Both the position numbers and the translations under genes were made by a program. Positions 1 to 11,612 of a DNA stretch of 64,000 nt are shown in pieces. The stretch's first letter is position 1. Each line of letters opens with the position of its first letter. The stretch is from assembly GCA_028023455.1 (NCBI GenBank), contig JAQFVV010000018.1, forward strand, positions 8,910,679 to 8,974,678, written 5' to 3'. A model generated the notes under the pieces. It did no database searches, was not told the DNA's origin, and saw only the letters and a list, made by a program, of their open reading frames with translations. Origin of the DNA: Epiperipatus broadwayi. Lineage: Eukaryota > Onychophora > Udeonychophora > Euonychophora > Peripatidae.

Positions 1-660
1 TTAAGCTGAAAAGAATTAATATAGAACAGAATGATTTTCAAAATGATTTTCAGAAATTTTTAATACTGAAGTTGTATCACATCAATCTGATTTGCAATTT
101 TTAAAGGATTATTTAGAAAATTTGAATGAATACCATTCAAAATTGCCCAGAGTATTTTTTTCAATTGAACATAGAACAAGTGAAGTAAAGCAAAGACTTA
201 CTCAAGTCGATGATGTTTAACAGGATAGTCAAATGAAAGGTAATAGATTATCTGATAAAATAGCAACTGTTATTGATAAAGTTAAGAATTATGTTAGTGC
301 TTATGATCAAGTTACTATTTATGTAAAGGATATAGATGCAGAATCTAAGGAGTTCATAGCAAAATCTTTAGATACTGATCCCAAAATTATTCAAAAGCAA
401 TTGAATTATATAAAAACATTATATAAAAATCTTGTAAATCAAAGCAAATTTCTTCACAGAATTCAACATACTGGAAATTCTTTTCAAGAAGAATTAAAAA
501 GGCACTTTTGATTATTATTTTTTTTTAAAGAAAACTTGGACAAATATCTAGATGATCTGAAAGATAGATATAAATAAATGAATATGGTTATTAATAAGAA
601 AAATAATATTCTTTAAACCATGTTAGTCCTTAGAAAGATTACAAATTTGGGAAGTTTTTC
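1..660 (+). pseudogene. Spectrin-repeat-like coiled-coil pseudogene fragment
   Basis: One frame (codons starting at 71, 233, 527) reads as a helical, Leu/Lys/Glu/Asp-rich protein from about 71 to 660, with stretches such as SDLQFLKDYLENLNEY and ENLDKYLDDLKDRYK. The pattern resembles spectrin repeats of giant cytoskeletal linkers (nesprin or dystonin type); the family name is inference. The frame is broken by TAA at 218-220, TGA at 509-511, TAA at 575-577 and TAA at 614-616. Coding-like sequence before 71 continues in another frame, so there is at least one frameshift. Between 221 and 508 the frame is open (an ATG at 233 gives 92 codons). Several stops sit where CAA would fit. No splice sites separate the pieces, so it may be a processed copy or a decayed large exon. 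It runs off the left edge of the window. Confidence 0.5.
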
Positions 661-2840
661 GATATCTCATAATTAATTAGTTATTTGCAAAGACATTTTT
701 TTTTGGTGGATTAGGGGGTATTGTAAATATCGATAAATCTATCTATATTTTAAAAATCATTTGTTATTAAAAAAAAATCTCTTTGAGTTGATGTTTATAT
801 ATGAAGTATTATTATTGTTTATGGTTATTAGTTATAGTTGTTTGGATATATTATGTTATTTATATGTTGATAGTACATCGCTGTGAATATTTAATTATTA
901 GAGATAAATAAAGACATATAAATTGTTGATTATAAAAAAGATTATTTTATTTGTAGTGATTATTAAAAAAATGCAATATTATTATTTATGTATATATATA
1001 TTTTTAAAGCTGTAAAATAAATTTTTGATTTAATATTTTTTATATGATTAATTTTTTTTTTTTGAATGTTAATTGTTTAAAAGAAAACATATGTAACAAT
1101 GGTTTTCAAAAACAGCATTTGCCAGTGCGTGGAACAACAACAGCAACAAAAAGAAGCCATTATTATTAGGATAATGATTAAACAAACAAAAGGATAAAAA
1201 TTTGTTGTACTTTGTTTTTTTGAAATTGCCATTCTTAAGAATAGTGGAATAAGATAAATTTCTGTAATCAATACATAAACATGACTGGCTAATATATATA
1301 TCACAGCCAAGGGGCTGCACCATTTTCTTTTATTTATTCCAAGGCAGTTTAAAAAGAAAAACTAAGCAAATTTCAACACATGAATTTCATCGCATCTGAA
1401 GCCAAAATTTGATATAGCTATCGGGAATCTATAATGGTCAATCTAATAATAATCTGGAGGTAACTAAAAGTGATTAATATATTGGATTCAACATGTCAAT
1501 TTTTTTTTCAAGGAGAGAAATTTAAAAAGGAAAAATGAAGTATATATGTGCATTTGGAAACTAATAATTTTTTCTAACATGACATTTCTTCAATTCAATT
1601 TGGCTCTAGAATGCATTCTAATATTAAACAGATAATGGAATAAAACAATGGAATAAGTTGACTTTTGAAAGAAAATAAACAAGTGAACTTTGAAAGGTAG
1701 TAAATAATTTTATATATATATAAATGATATATAAATATATTTTTGAAACTGATAATTTTTTTTCACTTTTATTTTTCATTATAAAAATAAAACGTTTTTA
1801 TAAATATCATTCGATTCAATTCAAGCGTTTTGTTTTATAACAGCAATAACCGTTTAACAGGTGTCAAAATTAACACTTAAGTCATTTAAATCTTAAAGAA
1901 TGACATATAGGTTTGGGTTGCATATGAGTTGTTATGTATATTTTAATAAATGAAATTTATATTCGCAAAATTTTATTATAAAAATTTTTTATTATTAATT
2001 TATCTATTTTCATTTTTTTAACTTCATATGATAATTCTTATGCAGACCAAAACAATAATTTATATATATTTGCTGTATATAATATATATATTTTTTATAT
2101 ATTTTTTTTTATTTTTGAATATTTGAAAAATATAAATATGGATTTGTGTTTATATTAATGCATACTTGTTAAGCACAAATATGTCTTTATCTATTTAATA
2201 TATATACTTATTGCAAGTATATATGTATATTTTTTTTTGTATTTGGGTTTGTATTTAAAACATTGATACTACCTAAAATTAAACTATAATATAAAAATAA
2301 AGGATGTACTATTTGTTTTATAAGTAATGCCTTTGTAATTTATTTGAAAAAGTATTAATATTTTATTCTTATTTTTCTTTTAGTGCCAGAGTCATTATGA
2401 AATTAATTGAATTCACAATTTAATAGAGGATAACTTCATATTTCACTTATTGTTTAGTCTTTAGGCCACTTACACATATTATTATTCATTGATATGTTTA
2501 GATATACATAAATTTACATAATAGATGTGTATATTGGATTTAATAGAATTCCCTTTGTTTCTGATATATATTTGATTAGTTAGTCATATCAACCTTGAAA
2601 ATAAATTATAAGGATAGATCTCATTGCTCTATATGATTTTAAATTTATTTCATGTATAGCTAGTTGGAAGGGCATATAAACAATTTATTTAAATATAACT
2701 GGGATAATTTTGTCTTTCTTCATTTAAATCATACAATCTATTATATTAGGCTTTCTTAACAATTGGATTTATTTAGATTACATATAGTCTATTACATTTT
2801 TCATCTAATGTTTGAAACATTATTTTCTTCTAACATATTA
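661..2840. other. A+T-rich intergenic DNA, no gene seen
   Basis: Low-complexity A+T sequence with short (TA)n runs near 1712, 2070 and 2200. Open frames at 1069-1323 lack coding character. The segment 1085-1330 is slightly less A+T-rich and contains a GGGGCTGCACC motif of the kind found in old interspersed repeats; I could not assign it. Confidence 0.6.
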
Positions 2841-2843
2841 ACG

Positions 2844-3215
2844 TTCCATTACATTTGATTTATAATATGTTTGATTTATAATATGTTTATATGATATATT
2901 ATCCATTACATTTGGCACCACAAACTGTGGGACCTAGTTAACTGGTGATTGGTATAATAAAGATATTTTCCATTACATTTGACACGACAACGTGGTCAGC
3001 ATGATATGTTTATATACATATCGTATAGTTTCCATTACATTTGGCTTTCCCAATGTTTGGAGCCTTCTTTCTTCAATTTAAATGGAATGCAGCATTTACA
3101 TTCCATTACATTTGGTGCCTCAAAGTTAGGAGCCTGGTTAACTAATGATTATTGTTGCAAAAGTTCATATGTTTATTTTCATTTGAGATCATATAAAGAT
3201 ATGTTCCATTACAAT
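2844..3215 (+). repeat. Six spaced TTCCATTACA units with LTR-end/PBS-like sequence
   Basis: TTCCATTACA or TCCATTACA recurs at 2844, 2902, 2968, 3030, 3101 and 3204, a spacing of about 60-100 bp. In four units it is followed by TTTGGCACC, TTTGACACG, TTTGGCTTTCC or TTTGGTGCC and then a partly complementary GTGGGACC- or GGAGCC-like segment. Two units continue GTTAACTGGTGATTG or GTTAACTAATGATTA. CA followed by TGGCNCC...GTGGG resembles a retroelement LTR end plus a tRNA-Lys primer-binding site; it could equally be a short hairpin repeated in tandem. The run ends about 60 bp before the hammerhead-like motif at 3274. Confidence 0.6.
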
Positions 3216-3273
3216 ATATATATATATATGTGAAATGATGATTGTATATTTATATTATTCAAATCTTGTAGCT

Positions 3274-3305
3274 CTGATGAAGACTGCTGGACAGTCGAAA
3301 CTGTA
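3274..3305 (+). ncRNA. Hammerhead-ribozyme-like core (degenerate)
   Basis: CTGATGA (3274-3280), one A, then a perfect 5-bp hairpin GACTG-CTGGA-CAGTC (282-296 of this kb), then GAAA (3297-3300) and CTGTA. This matches the conserved hammerhead order CUGANGA - stem II - GAAA - stem III ending in an NUH cleavage triplet (GTA). Stem III could only be ACTGT pairing in a dimer with one U-U mismatch, and stem I is weak (CT/AG only before mismatches). It may be a decayed ribozyme of a Penelope-like or retrozyme-like element whose body includes the tandem units just upstream. Confidence 0.45.
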
Positions 3306-3599
3306 AGAAAATAAAAAAGTTTTTAAGAAAATTTGTTGCATTAACGTGTATATGAATAGAGTGATATAAGCAATATATAAGATTATATGTTTTTTATAAG
3401 TGCTATAGATTTGTCTTTATTATTTTCATTGACTACTGTATTAATGATTGCTCTATGCAATTTTTCAACTAATGTATATAGTCCTGTGGGTGGGGGTGCT
3501 CTTTTTGTAACATGCTGTATTGTGTGTGAAATAATTTTTATAAATATTAATCAGTTTTTTAATTTTATTAATATGTAAATATATTTCAGAATATAGGAA
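3306..3599. other. A+T-rich spacer between repeat block and LINE copy A
   Basis: No recognisable coding sequence. It lies where the RT half of LINE copy A would be expected but shows no homology to it. Continuation of the repeat that carries the 3274 motif is possible. Confidence 0.4.
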
Positions 3600-4330
3600 T
3601 TATGTTGTTTGTGATGGAAAAAGAATCCTCATGGTTTTGTCTGTGTTAAAATACTTTTGTGCAATGAATTCAATGTTTAAATCAATCATTAATGCTGCAT
3701 GGTCTGGCGTGGGGGTATTAATTAATGAGAGATTGATCATGTGATGAAGTGAAAGTGAGTAGAACATTAAATCAATCAATGTTGTTACTCTGCCATTGTT
3801 AAATGAGATGATTCCATCAGGAAGAAAACCCTCCCCACTGACTAAAGGGAATGCGATCATGTGAAGCCATTTTTTTATTATAAATTTATTATGTCATATT
3901 GAAATTCCTCAATAGTAAAGATGGATAAGGTAACATTGATAATCTAGTGTTTATAATTTGTATAATTGTGTTGATCATTTTTGTGTTAGGTGGAATGTAT
4001 ACATATATTATATTTATTGCATTTGATAGATGTAAAAAAGTTATAATTATTATATATGCATCCATATATAGTATTTTGAAACTTGAAAAAGGGTTATTTT
4101 TATTTATTATTATTCCTGTGCCTGGGTAAAAAAGTGTCTGTGGAAAAGATTGTAAAGTCTATATTATTTGTGTAGTGTGCTAGGTTAGTTTAAACCATTA
4201 TATATTTTTATTTCGAGTATGCATAATACATGTGGCAGTATTATTTCATGCCATTTTTTTTAATTGATATATTTTTTCTGTAGCATTTAAGCCTCTTATA
4301 TTGAATGAACAAACTTCAAATTTCATCTTA
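3600..4330 (-). pseudogene. LINE copy A ORF2 endonuclease remnant
   Basis: Starts near 4327 with FNIRGLN, as in copy B (FNVRGLN). GTGIIINK, PFSSFKIL and an altered VYIPP segment follow in shifted frames, then GRVTTLIDLMFYS and PDHAALM at 3600-3860, matching the SLIDLVF and SDHAAV motifs of apurinic-type LINE endonucleases. In place of the LGDFN motif it reads RNFN, so the catalytic Asp is lost. Frameshifted and truncated. Confidence 0.75.
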
Positions 4331-4532
4331 ATATTTCTAATACAAACTTTTTTATCTACCTATTTAATAATATCGCTTTTATACAAATAACTAAAAAATA
4401 TATGTATGAAAATTATATATATTTAAAACCAAAAGCACTTGTTAACCTGTAAATTTTAAAAAAGATTATCAGTATTTTTATTTAATTAGTTATATTTCCA
4501 CTTTTATTAATTATTATTTTAACCTCCTGCGA

Positions 4533-5700
4533 CTAGCTTTTATTATTTTTTGTACAATGTGAACATGGTATACTTGCCTGACTTGTTATTACTTCTTCCT
4601 CCATGGAATCATAGAATTCAGAATCTTTTTCCCCCCTTAATTTTAACTTTCTTATGAGATTTTTTACAAGTGAGAGGCATTCATTATCATTCTCATCTAT
4701 GTTAATATTTTGAGGTTCCCTACCTCTCTTGGGTCTGCCTGTTTTTCTTTTGATGTCCGTATTTGAATTTGGCACTGGGTCAATGATTGGGGTAAGAGCA
4801 TCTATCACATCCAGCAGTGTCTTATTCAAAATAATATTTTCATTCATGTTCTCATTATTTCCCTTGGATGCTGATATTACTACTACTTTTCTCTGATCTT
4901 GGATCATTGGCAGTTAGTTTATTTATCCATGAAAATCGATGCATTGGAGTTAATTTTTAAATTACCATCTTTATATTATATTTTTGGACAATTGTGAATT
5001 AGATGGCTGTGCTGTTCACCATGAAAACACTGAGGCTTTAAACTATTGATTGACAGAAATAACATTTCTTGATCCATTTCAAGTGATGGTATATCTGTGG
5101 GTTTAATATTTTTGTTCAAGTTTTATTTTGAATTTATAGTTATTACTGTGTACCAGAATTGGTGTATTAGTATGGTACATGGGTAGAAAATCAAGTACTT
5201 CACCAAATGGTTTCATCATTTTTAGAAAATCTGTCTTTTGATATCCTAGGTAAGTGTTTGTAATTATATCTATTACAACACTATTTCTGATGGGGTCAAT
5301 TGCTACTAGCACATAATTATTTAATCTTTTTTTGATTATCTTTAAAATTGTTTCTTTGCATTTCTGTTTGAAATTTGATTATAACGTATCTGGAGTTCAG
5401 ATGATATGTGATACAGGTAATCTATGGTCGTATATTTTCCTTATTGAATAGCTCAAATAACAATTCTTTTGACAATTTATATAGCTAATATTATTGATTG
5501 ATTTAAATGTGAAAAATCTTTGGTATCTTTGAATTAGAGCTCTGAATTTTTTTTAAACTGGGCTCATCCCAGTTTTCTTCCTGCATACTTTCAAATTCAT
5601 TATTGTTTGCTGTAAATAGATCCAATTTGTTTATATCATTTTCTGTCAATCGATGAAATTGCTGTGTTAAAATTTCTTTGTTTCTATTTTGGTGACTTGA
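4533..5700 (-). pseudogene. LINE copy A ORF1 remnant (RNA-binding, AT-hook-like)
   Basis: Fragments in several frames match ORF1 of copy B: the segment at 5103-5312 aligns with its central region (TYLGY.KTDF.KMMKPFG against TYLGYSETDFIKLMKPFG), and 4533-4907 carries its C-terminal region with a KTGRPKRGREP basic stretch like an AT-hook. ORF1 proteins of this LINE group are nucleic-acid-binding partners of the retrotransposition particle. Multiple stops and frameshifts make it non-functional. Confidence 0.75.
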
Positions 5701-5979
5701 TTATTCCTGTGTATGTTGAATTCATTTTAATGGAAGAATCTTCAATGGGTACTGCCATATTGGAAACATCCTATCAAAGCCATGCCTTACCTTATTATTA
5801 TTTCTAGATCAAATTGACAAATTGCTTTTTCTTTTTTGTATTAGAAACATACACTTTGTACTTATATATAATGACAATATACTATATTTGCAATACTTAG
5901 GTAAATAATTGCTTACTCGGAGTTTTCTCTTAGAATGAAATGGTTGGCATACTTTCTTCTCAGATGAAGCGCCACCTAT

Positions 5980-6010
5980 ATTATTATTATTATTATTATT
6001 GTTGTTGTTG

Positions 6011-6087
<77 letters not shown>

Positions 6088-6088
6088 G

Positions 6089-6122
<34 letters not shown>
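5980..6122. repeat. (ATT)n tract A, tail of LINE copy B
   Basis: About 140 bp of ATT/TTA trinucleotides with short GTT interruptions. On the minus strand it is (AAT)n, directly after the 3' UTR of copy B and directly before the 5' end of copy A. The long Asn or Tyr runs predicted from it are not proteins. Confidence 0.95.
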
Positions 6123-6448
6123 GTTTCAAAGGACAAACTTTATTAGTATTCTAAAAGGTTATACAAGTTACATTTGACACATAGTTTTTACATATAAATT
6201 GTTTTCACAAAACTGCATATGTACAAAAATTTGATCAGTAACTGTATGCGTTATCAAACTAGAAGTATCTAAGAAAAAAAACAGTTCATAAAAACAATGA
6301 TGATCACTCAATCATATGATAATATTCAATTAGATATACTTCAATTAAATTAAAGCAGGAATGCATCTAGTTTGTGTCAGTTGGCTTTAGAACTGGCACA
6401 AGGATCCATGTTAGATATAGTTTTTTGGTTTTTTTTTTGTTAGTGCTT

Positions 6449-9400
6449 TTATATAAGTTCTTGTATATTCCAGGTGTCAATGTACTTAGATTGATCTGTA
6501 ATCTTCATGTCTCTTTCATGTATGGTTTGCAGCTTATTTCTGAACGTGTTTGAATGTCTTCTGGGGTTAAAATTGTATATGAAATTACACCTTGTACACC
6601 ATAAGGCATAGAGTAAAAATGTGCAGATTCTTATTTCAGCAAAGTTACCCCTTTTAAAAGAGTCAAAAAGGGTTTTCATATTGATTTTTTTATCCTTGAG
6701 TAAAGTGCTAATAATTTCACGAATGTTTTCTAGACTTGAGCATGAGAAAAAAAGGTGGTTTTGTGTCTCCGAGTCCCTATGGCAAAGATTACATATATCA
6801 TCTATATCTTTATAGTTTCTTTGATATTTCAAAAAGTGTTGTATAGGTAGTGAGTCTAGATTTATCTTTAGGAGAAAGTCAAAATATTTTGGTTCAAGTG
6901 ACCATAGTTTGGATTTGTGACATAATTGTTTATTATTAATATGAAGTGGAGTTTGTACATCATCTTGATTTGGATGTAGAAGTTGATAAACTTCCCAATA
7001 TTTATATTTAGCTTGTGGTGGTTTAAAGTTAAGAGTGTGAATTGTTAATAATGGTGTAAGTAGTGTGTTCAGATATCCTTGGAGAGGAGATGGTCTGTCT
7101 GTAGGGGTAATCTTGGCAGCAATTTCTAAGTATGGGAATTTTTGTGCACATGTAGATATTATGTTCAATGTTTTTTGTATCCTGAAGACATGTATTGAGT
7201 GAAGACCAAGGCCATTTTGTGAAAGGAGTTTTCTTAGGCATTTTATTGATATTGAAATAATCTTTTTCCCCAGAATAATTTTCTGCATAAGGAGTCTATT
7301 TTATTTGTAAATGCCTTGGTATAAATGATTGTTGGAGTAAAATAAGAGATTTTTGTAATCACTAGCATGTTAAGCAAGGCCATTTTTGTATATAGAGAGT
7401 GGTAGGCTTTGGAGAGTGAATTGACAGTCTTTTCCACTTTCTCTATCAAATTTTTCTGTATGAGTGATCTCATAGGTGAATGTCATAAATAAAAGTTGAA
7501 CCCAAGAAATGCACTTGGTCTACCTTTGAAAACTTTAGAAATGCTATTACCGGTGAAGATCTCCATGCACACGATTTCTCCATATTAAATGTTAGCTTGT
7601 ATTCTTTTGTAAAATTATTAAGTATCTTAAGAAGTTTTGGAATTTGTTTTTGAGATGATAGAAATATTGCTATATCATCCATATATGCGATACATGAGAT
7701 GTTGTCATTGATGGTAGGCACATAGATTTCTGAAAATTCATTTTCTATTATTTTTATAAGAGGGTTGATATAGGCAGTGAACAGTATGGCACTGAGAGGT
7801 GAGCCCTGAGGAATGGACTGATGTGGCACTATTGGTGGTGAAGTTTTCCCATTTAGAGAAACATAAATCTCATGGTTTAAAAGCAAGTTAGCAAGCAAGT
7901 TTAGATATGCGTTCGGAACTGAGTATTTTTGCAGAGTTTTAAGAAGAGTACTGATGGAAATCATGTCAAAAGTGGCTTCAATATCTAGTTGAATAACAAC
8001 TGGACTGTATTTTTATTATCTCTAACAGTTTCTATAGTTGACTTGAATAGAAAGGCTGCCTGTCCTGTTGAGGATTCTTTTTTGGCAAATTGCATTTTGG
8101 ATAGGTTTGGCAAAATGAATGGCTCTATTTTATCTTTTATCACTGATTCTATTATCTTTATGCCAAGGGAGCACATTGAAATTGGACGTAGGTTAGTGGT
8201 GTTTGAGATTAATTGTTTCTTTTTCATGAATGGCGCAAGCATAATTTGATTTAATCCCTGTATTTTATAGATGTCTTTAGTGAGATAGGAGACTAGGTTA
8301 AGCATATATTGTGCAGCGATTTTATCAATATGCTTGTATACAAACTTGGGAATTCCATCTATGCCAGGATGACATGAATCTGGTATCGCTTCTATTTTTT
8401 TAATGAAATCTTTTAAAGAAATTTTAAATTCATTTTCTGATCTATCTTGTGAAAAGGCTATTAGACTTGGAGAGGATACCCTCTGGAATTTTTCTCTATA
8501 CAATATGTAAAGCCGCTCCAACATAAAATCTCCATAGACAATTTCAGTTTGAACTTTAATAGCTGCTGGGACTCGCACCTGGGAGGGGTGGCCTAGTGCC
8601 CATCTAATGAAGTTTCTGGTATACATGTGTGGCTTATTTAAATATAACTTTTTCTTTTTAATGGAGATATATTCTTTAAGCTGGTTTGTTAACTCTTGAT
8701 ATTTCTTCTTTAAAGCCATCAGACAGGGACGATCGAGATTTGATTGAGAAGTGCCAATAATTTTTTTATAGGTATCATCCATAAGCTTTAGTAGTTTTGT
8801 TGGGGATGTTGTTGTCCTGGTAAGATGATCAATATTAAATGAAAGCAGGTTAGTAAAAGCACACCATGCTTGGACTGGATCCATTGTAATATTTTTCAAC
8901 TTGTGAAGATATATGTATACTTCTGAGAAAAGATATTCTGGTGTGCGTGATGATAGTAGAACTCTGATGGTTCTTCCTGTATTAATTGTTGTTCTATTAT
9001 CAAAATTAATTTCCAGTGACACTAAAACAGCTGCATGATCAGAGAGGGGGGAATTCTTTAATTGAATGCATATCATGTTATGTAATGATGGTGAATAGAA
9101 AACCAGATCTATAAGTGATGAATGTCTACCATTGTTAAATGACATGGCCTTCTCCGGCAGAAAGCCTCTTCCACTCATCATCAGAAAGGACAGCTGATGT
9201 AACCATTTGCTGGTGAAGGTCTGATATGTCATGTTGAAATCTCCCAAAATAATCGTCGGATACATAGCATTTATGAACCTAGAGTTAAGTGTTTGTATAA
9301 TTCTATTTATAATAGTGGGACCTGGGGGGGGGTATAAACAATTGCTATGTTTAAGGTAATGGCTTTATGAGTAAATGTAATTATCAGCAAGTGCACATCG

Positions 9401-9699
9401 ATATGTAGGATTTTGAAAGAACTAAATGGGCAGGCTTTATCAATGATAATGCCTGTACCCACTGATGGAGTGTCAGATGTGTTTGAGAAGGCTGTAAAGC
9501 CCTTGTAATTTAGCTTGTCTGTAGGGTTGATTAGTGAGCCACTGTAGATTTTTGTTTCGATAATTTCCATTATCTGCGGTTTAACAATGTCGTACCATTT
9601 AGCGAGGAGGTCAATTTTTTGTGGGGAGTTTAACCCTCTAACATTAAAAACTCCTATTTTAATATCCATTATTTGTATGTATGTGTGCGTATATATCAT
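6449..9699 (-). pseudogene. LINE ORF2: endonuclease - reverse transcriptase - zinc finger
   Basis: ORF2 nicks the target and reverse-transcribes the element RNA. The endonuclease shows FNVRGLN, IETK, GTGIIIDK, VYTPP, LGDFN, SLIDLVF and SDHAAV (9699-9000). The reverse transcriptase shows RPISM (about 8180), motif A LDIEATFDM (about 7990-7960), PQGSPLS (about 7800) and the catalytic AYMDD (about 7680). The C-terminus has a CNLC...HLFFSC finger (about 6780) and an ALW-TRC segment. Frame breaks: a frameshift in a run of ten C on the minus strand near 9325, one near 7995 just before motif A, one near 7475 and one near 7260. The catalytic residues themselves are intact, so this is a fairly young dead copy. 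Confidence 0.88.
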
Positions 9700-9800
9700 A
9701 ATCTAAGCCTAGCATAGGAAAGTTTTATTCTAAAATAAAGTTAAATATTTTAATAAGGAAATCTGTAGTATATTTTAATGGATCAATAAATATGCATTGC

Positions 9801-11288
9801 TCAATTATTGTCTGTAAATTTGAGAGAAATATCATTGGATCTCATTTTCCTCTCTGTGAATGGGTTTTCAAGTGAAACTTTATTTATGTTTGTAATACTA
9901 TCAGTTTCCTCTTCCATTGGACTATTTTCTGATGAGTATGTGGCAATTAGAGAGGCATTGTAACTTTGCGTGATGTTAGCTTTTTTTCTAGAGACTGGAG
10001 GAGGGGAATCATTGTCACTATTTTCACATTCTAGAGCCATCAGTTTCTTGGGATTATTACCTGATTTTTTTTTAGGTGGGCGACCTGGTTTTCTAGTGAT
10101 TTGTGAAGTTTCTAGAATTTGTAGGAATGGTAACACTGCGAGCAATTCCATTATTTCGAGAGATGTTTTATTAAGAGGGAGTGAGATTTCCGGATTAGGA
10201 GAGGAGGAAACTTCAATGCTATCGGACCCTGTAGTATGTAGAATCACCTTTCCACTATTGCTAATGTCAATATCATTTTTTCCCTCAATATTATGGTCTG
10301 TCGATTGCACATCTTTATCTACAGTCACTTCTTGATTACTATGAAAGTCTTCTTTTGGGCATTGATGTAAGGGGGATGCGCTCATGTTACAATTATTACA
10401 ATATAAAGCCAGACAGTTGCTAATAAGATGACTGCGTTCTTTGCAATGAAAGCATTGCAGTTTTAGACTGTTTATAACAAGAAATAATGTTGCTTCTTCA
10501 TCTGCAACTTGTGTTGGAATATTTTCAGAATTAATGTTCTCTCCCAGTTTTACTTTAAATCTATAATTGTTACTAAATATTGGGATGGGTGTATTTTTAA
10601 TCTGTAAAGGCTGAAAATCTATCACCTGCCCGAATGGTTTCATAAGTTTAATGAAATCTGTTTCTGAGTAACCTAGGTAAGTTTTTTTAATTAAACCAGT
10701 AATAAAGTTTTCTCTGTTGGGATTGACTACAACTGAGGCGTATTGCCCCAGAGTTTTCATTTCTTGTCGGAATAATTCTTTGCTTTCTTCGTTTACAAAT
10801 TCAATAGCCAGATAACGCGGATTCGGATGATCTCCCATGCGAACTATCAAATTCCATAGGTTTTTATTATTTATCTCTTCGAATAGAAGCTCCTTAGGGA
10901 ATCTATAAAGCGAACAGTTTCTATCTGTAATTGCTATGACAACGGAGCATTCAGTGAAAAAACGTTTAAATGAATTGAAGAGTTCCCTAGGAATGGTCTG
11001 GTTAAACACTTCAGATATTTTTTTAAGGCTATCATTAGATCAAGGCTCTTTTATTGTGTTAATGTAGGTTTCAGTGGTTTTTGGGGTAAGATCTAGTTTC
11101 ATCAGATCTCCTGCTGTAGAACGATGAAATCTAGGCGCTAGCTGCGTTTTCCTTGAGAAAAACAATCGCGTATTATTTTCACTTTTTTTTATAACCGTTG
11201 ATGATAATTTTGCAACTTGTGCATAAGAACTTTTAAACGTGTCTGAGCTGGCAGACATCATGGCTGGATGTTGGACATCTAAGTCCAT
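9801..11288 (-). pseudogene. LINE ORF1: zinc-knuckle, AT-hook-like RNA-binding protein
   Basis: Frame of 496 codons from ATG at 11288, broken once by a TGA at 11040-11042 that may be a decayed CGA; the frame continues unchanged to 9801. Residues about 94-280 form a conserved folded region shared with copy A (YLGYSETDFIKLMKPFG). A CCHC knuckle follows (CFHCKERSHLISNC, near 10440) with a second Cys/His cluster (CNNCNMS...HQCP). The C-terminal part is acidic and Ser/Asn-rich around a basic RKPGRPPKKK stretch like an AT-hook (near 10070). ORF1 proteins of this type coat the element RNA. The ending lies about 100 bp before ORF2. Confidence 0.85.
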
Positions 11289-11471
11289 TATGCAATCAAA
11301 CTGTGTTGCCTTTTTGTATTTCTCTTCTTTTTTTAATTAATCTATTAGTTTTCTATTTTATAGTTATTAGAGATATAAAACTCTTACCTGTAATCGGTAT
11401 ATTTTATATTTTAATAAATTGAGGAGCACGATCTGAACGAGTGGTAAGCTAGAGGCGACCTCTGGTGCTCT

Positions 11472-11612
<141 letters not shown>

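Larger units (their letters stand above)
3600..5979 (-). mobile_element. LINE copy A (Tx1/L1-like two-ORF, decayed, 3' half missing)
   Basis: Minus-strand LINE related to copy B at 6123-11471. Running down in coordinate: a 5' region abutting the (AAT)n tract at 5980; ORF1 remnants (FHRLTENDINKLDL near 5650; TYLGYQKTDFLKMMKPFG near 5230; a zinc-knuckle-like CFHG segment near 5020; basic KRKTGRPKRGREP near 4730); then ORF2 endonuclease from about 4327. The homologous HR(L/S)T segment lies about 330 bp from the tract here and about 350 bp in copy B, so the 5' ends correspond. Everything downstream of the endonuclease (reverse transcriptase, zinc-finger C-terminus, tail) is absent below 3600. It is more decayed than copy B. 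Confidence 0.8.
6123..11471 (-). mobile_element. LINE copy B (Tx1/L1-like two-ORF, near full length)
   Basis: Minus-strand non-LTR retrotransposon of about 5.3 kb: 5' UTR of about 180 bp, ORF1 (11288-9801), spacer of about 100 bp, ORF2 with apurinic-type endonuclease, reverse transcriptase and C-terminal CCHC finger (9699-6449), 3' UTR, then an (AAT)n tail. The 3' UTR start on the plus strand (GTTTCAAAGGACAAACTT at 6124) matches the start of copy C at 11613 (GTTTCAAAAATAAACTTC), so both tails belong to one family. The assignment to the L1/Tx1 group rests on the two-ORF plan, the FNVRGLN endonuclease start and the terminal zinc finger. No target duplication is assignable because both flanks are (AAT)n. 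Confidence 0.88.

Noticed and set aside
5809-6146. Open frames of long poly-Asn or poly-Tyr
   Set aside because: They are translations of the (ATT)n tail of a LINE, as are those at 11411-11620.
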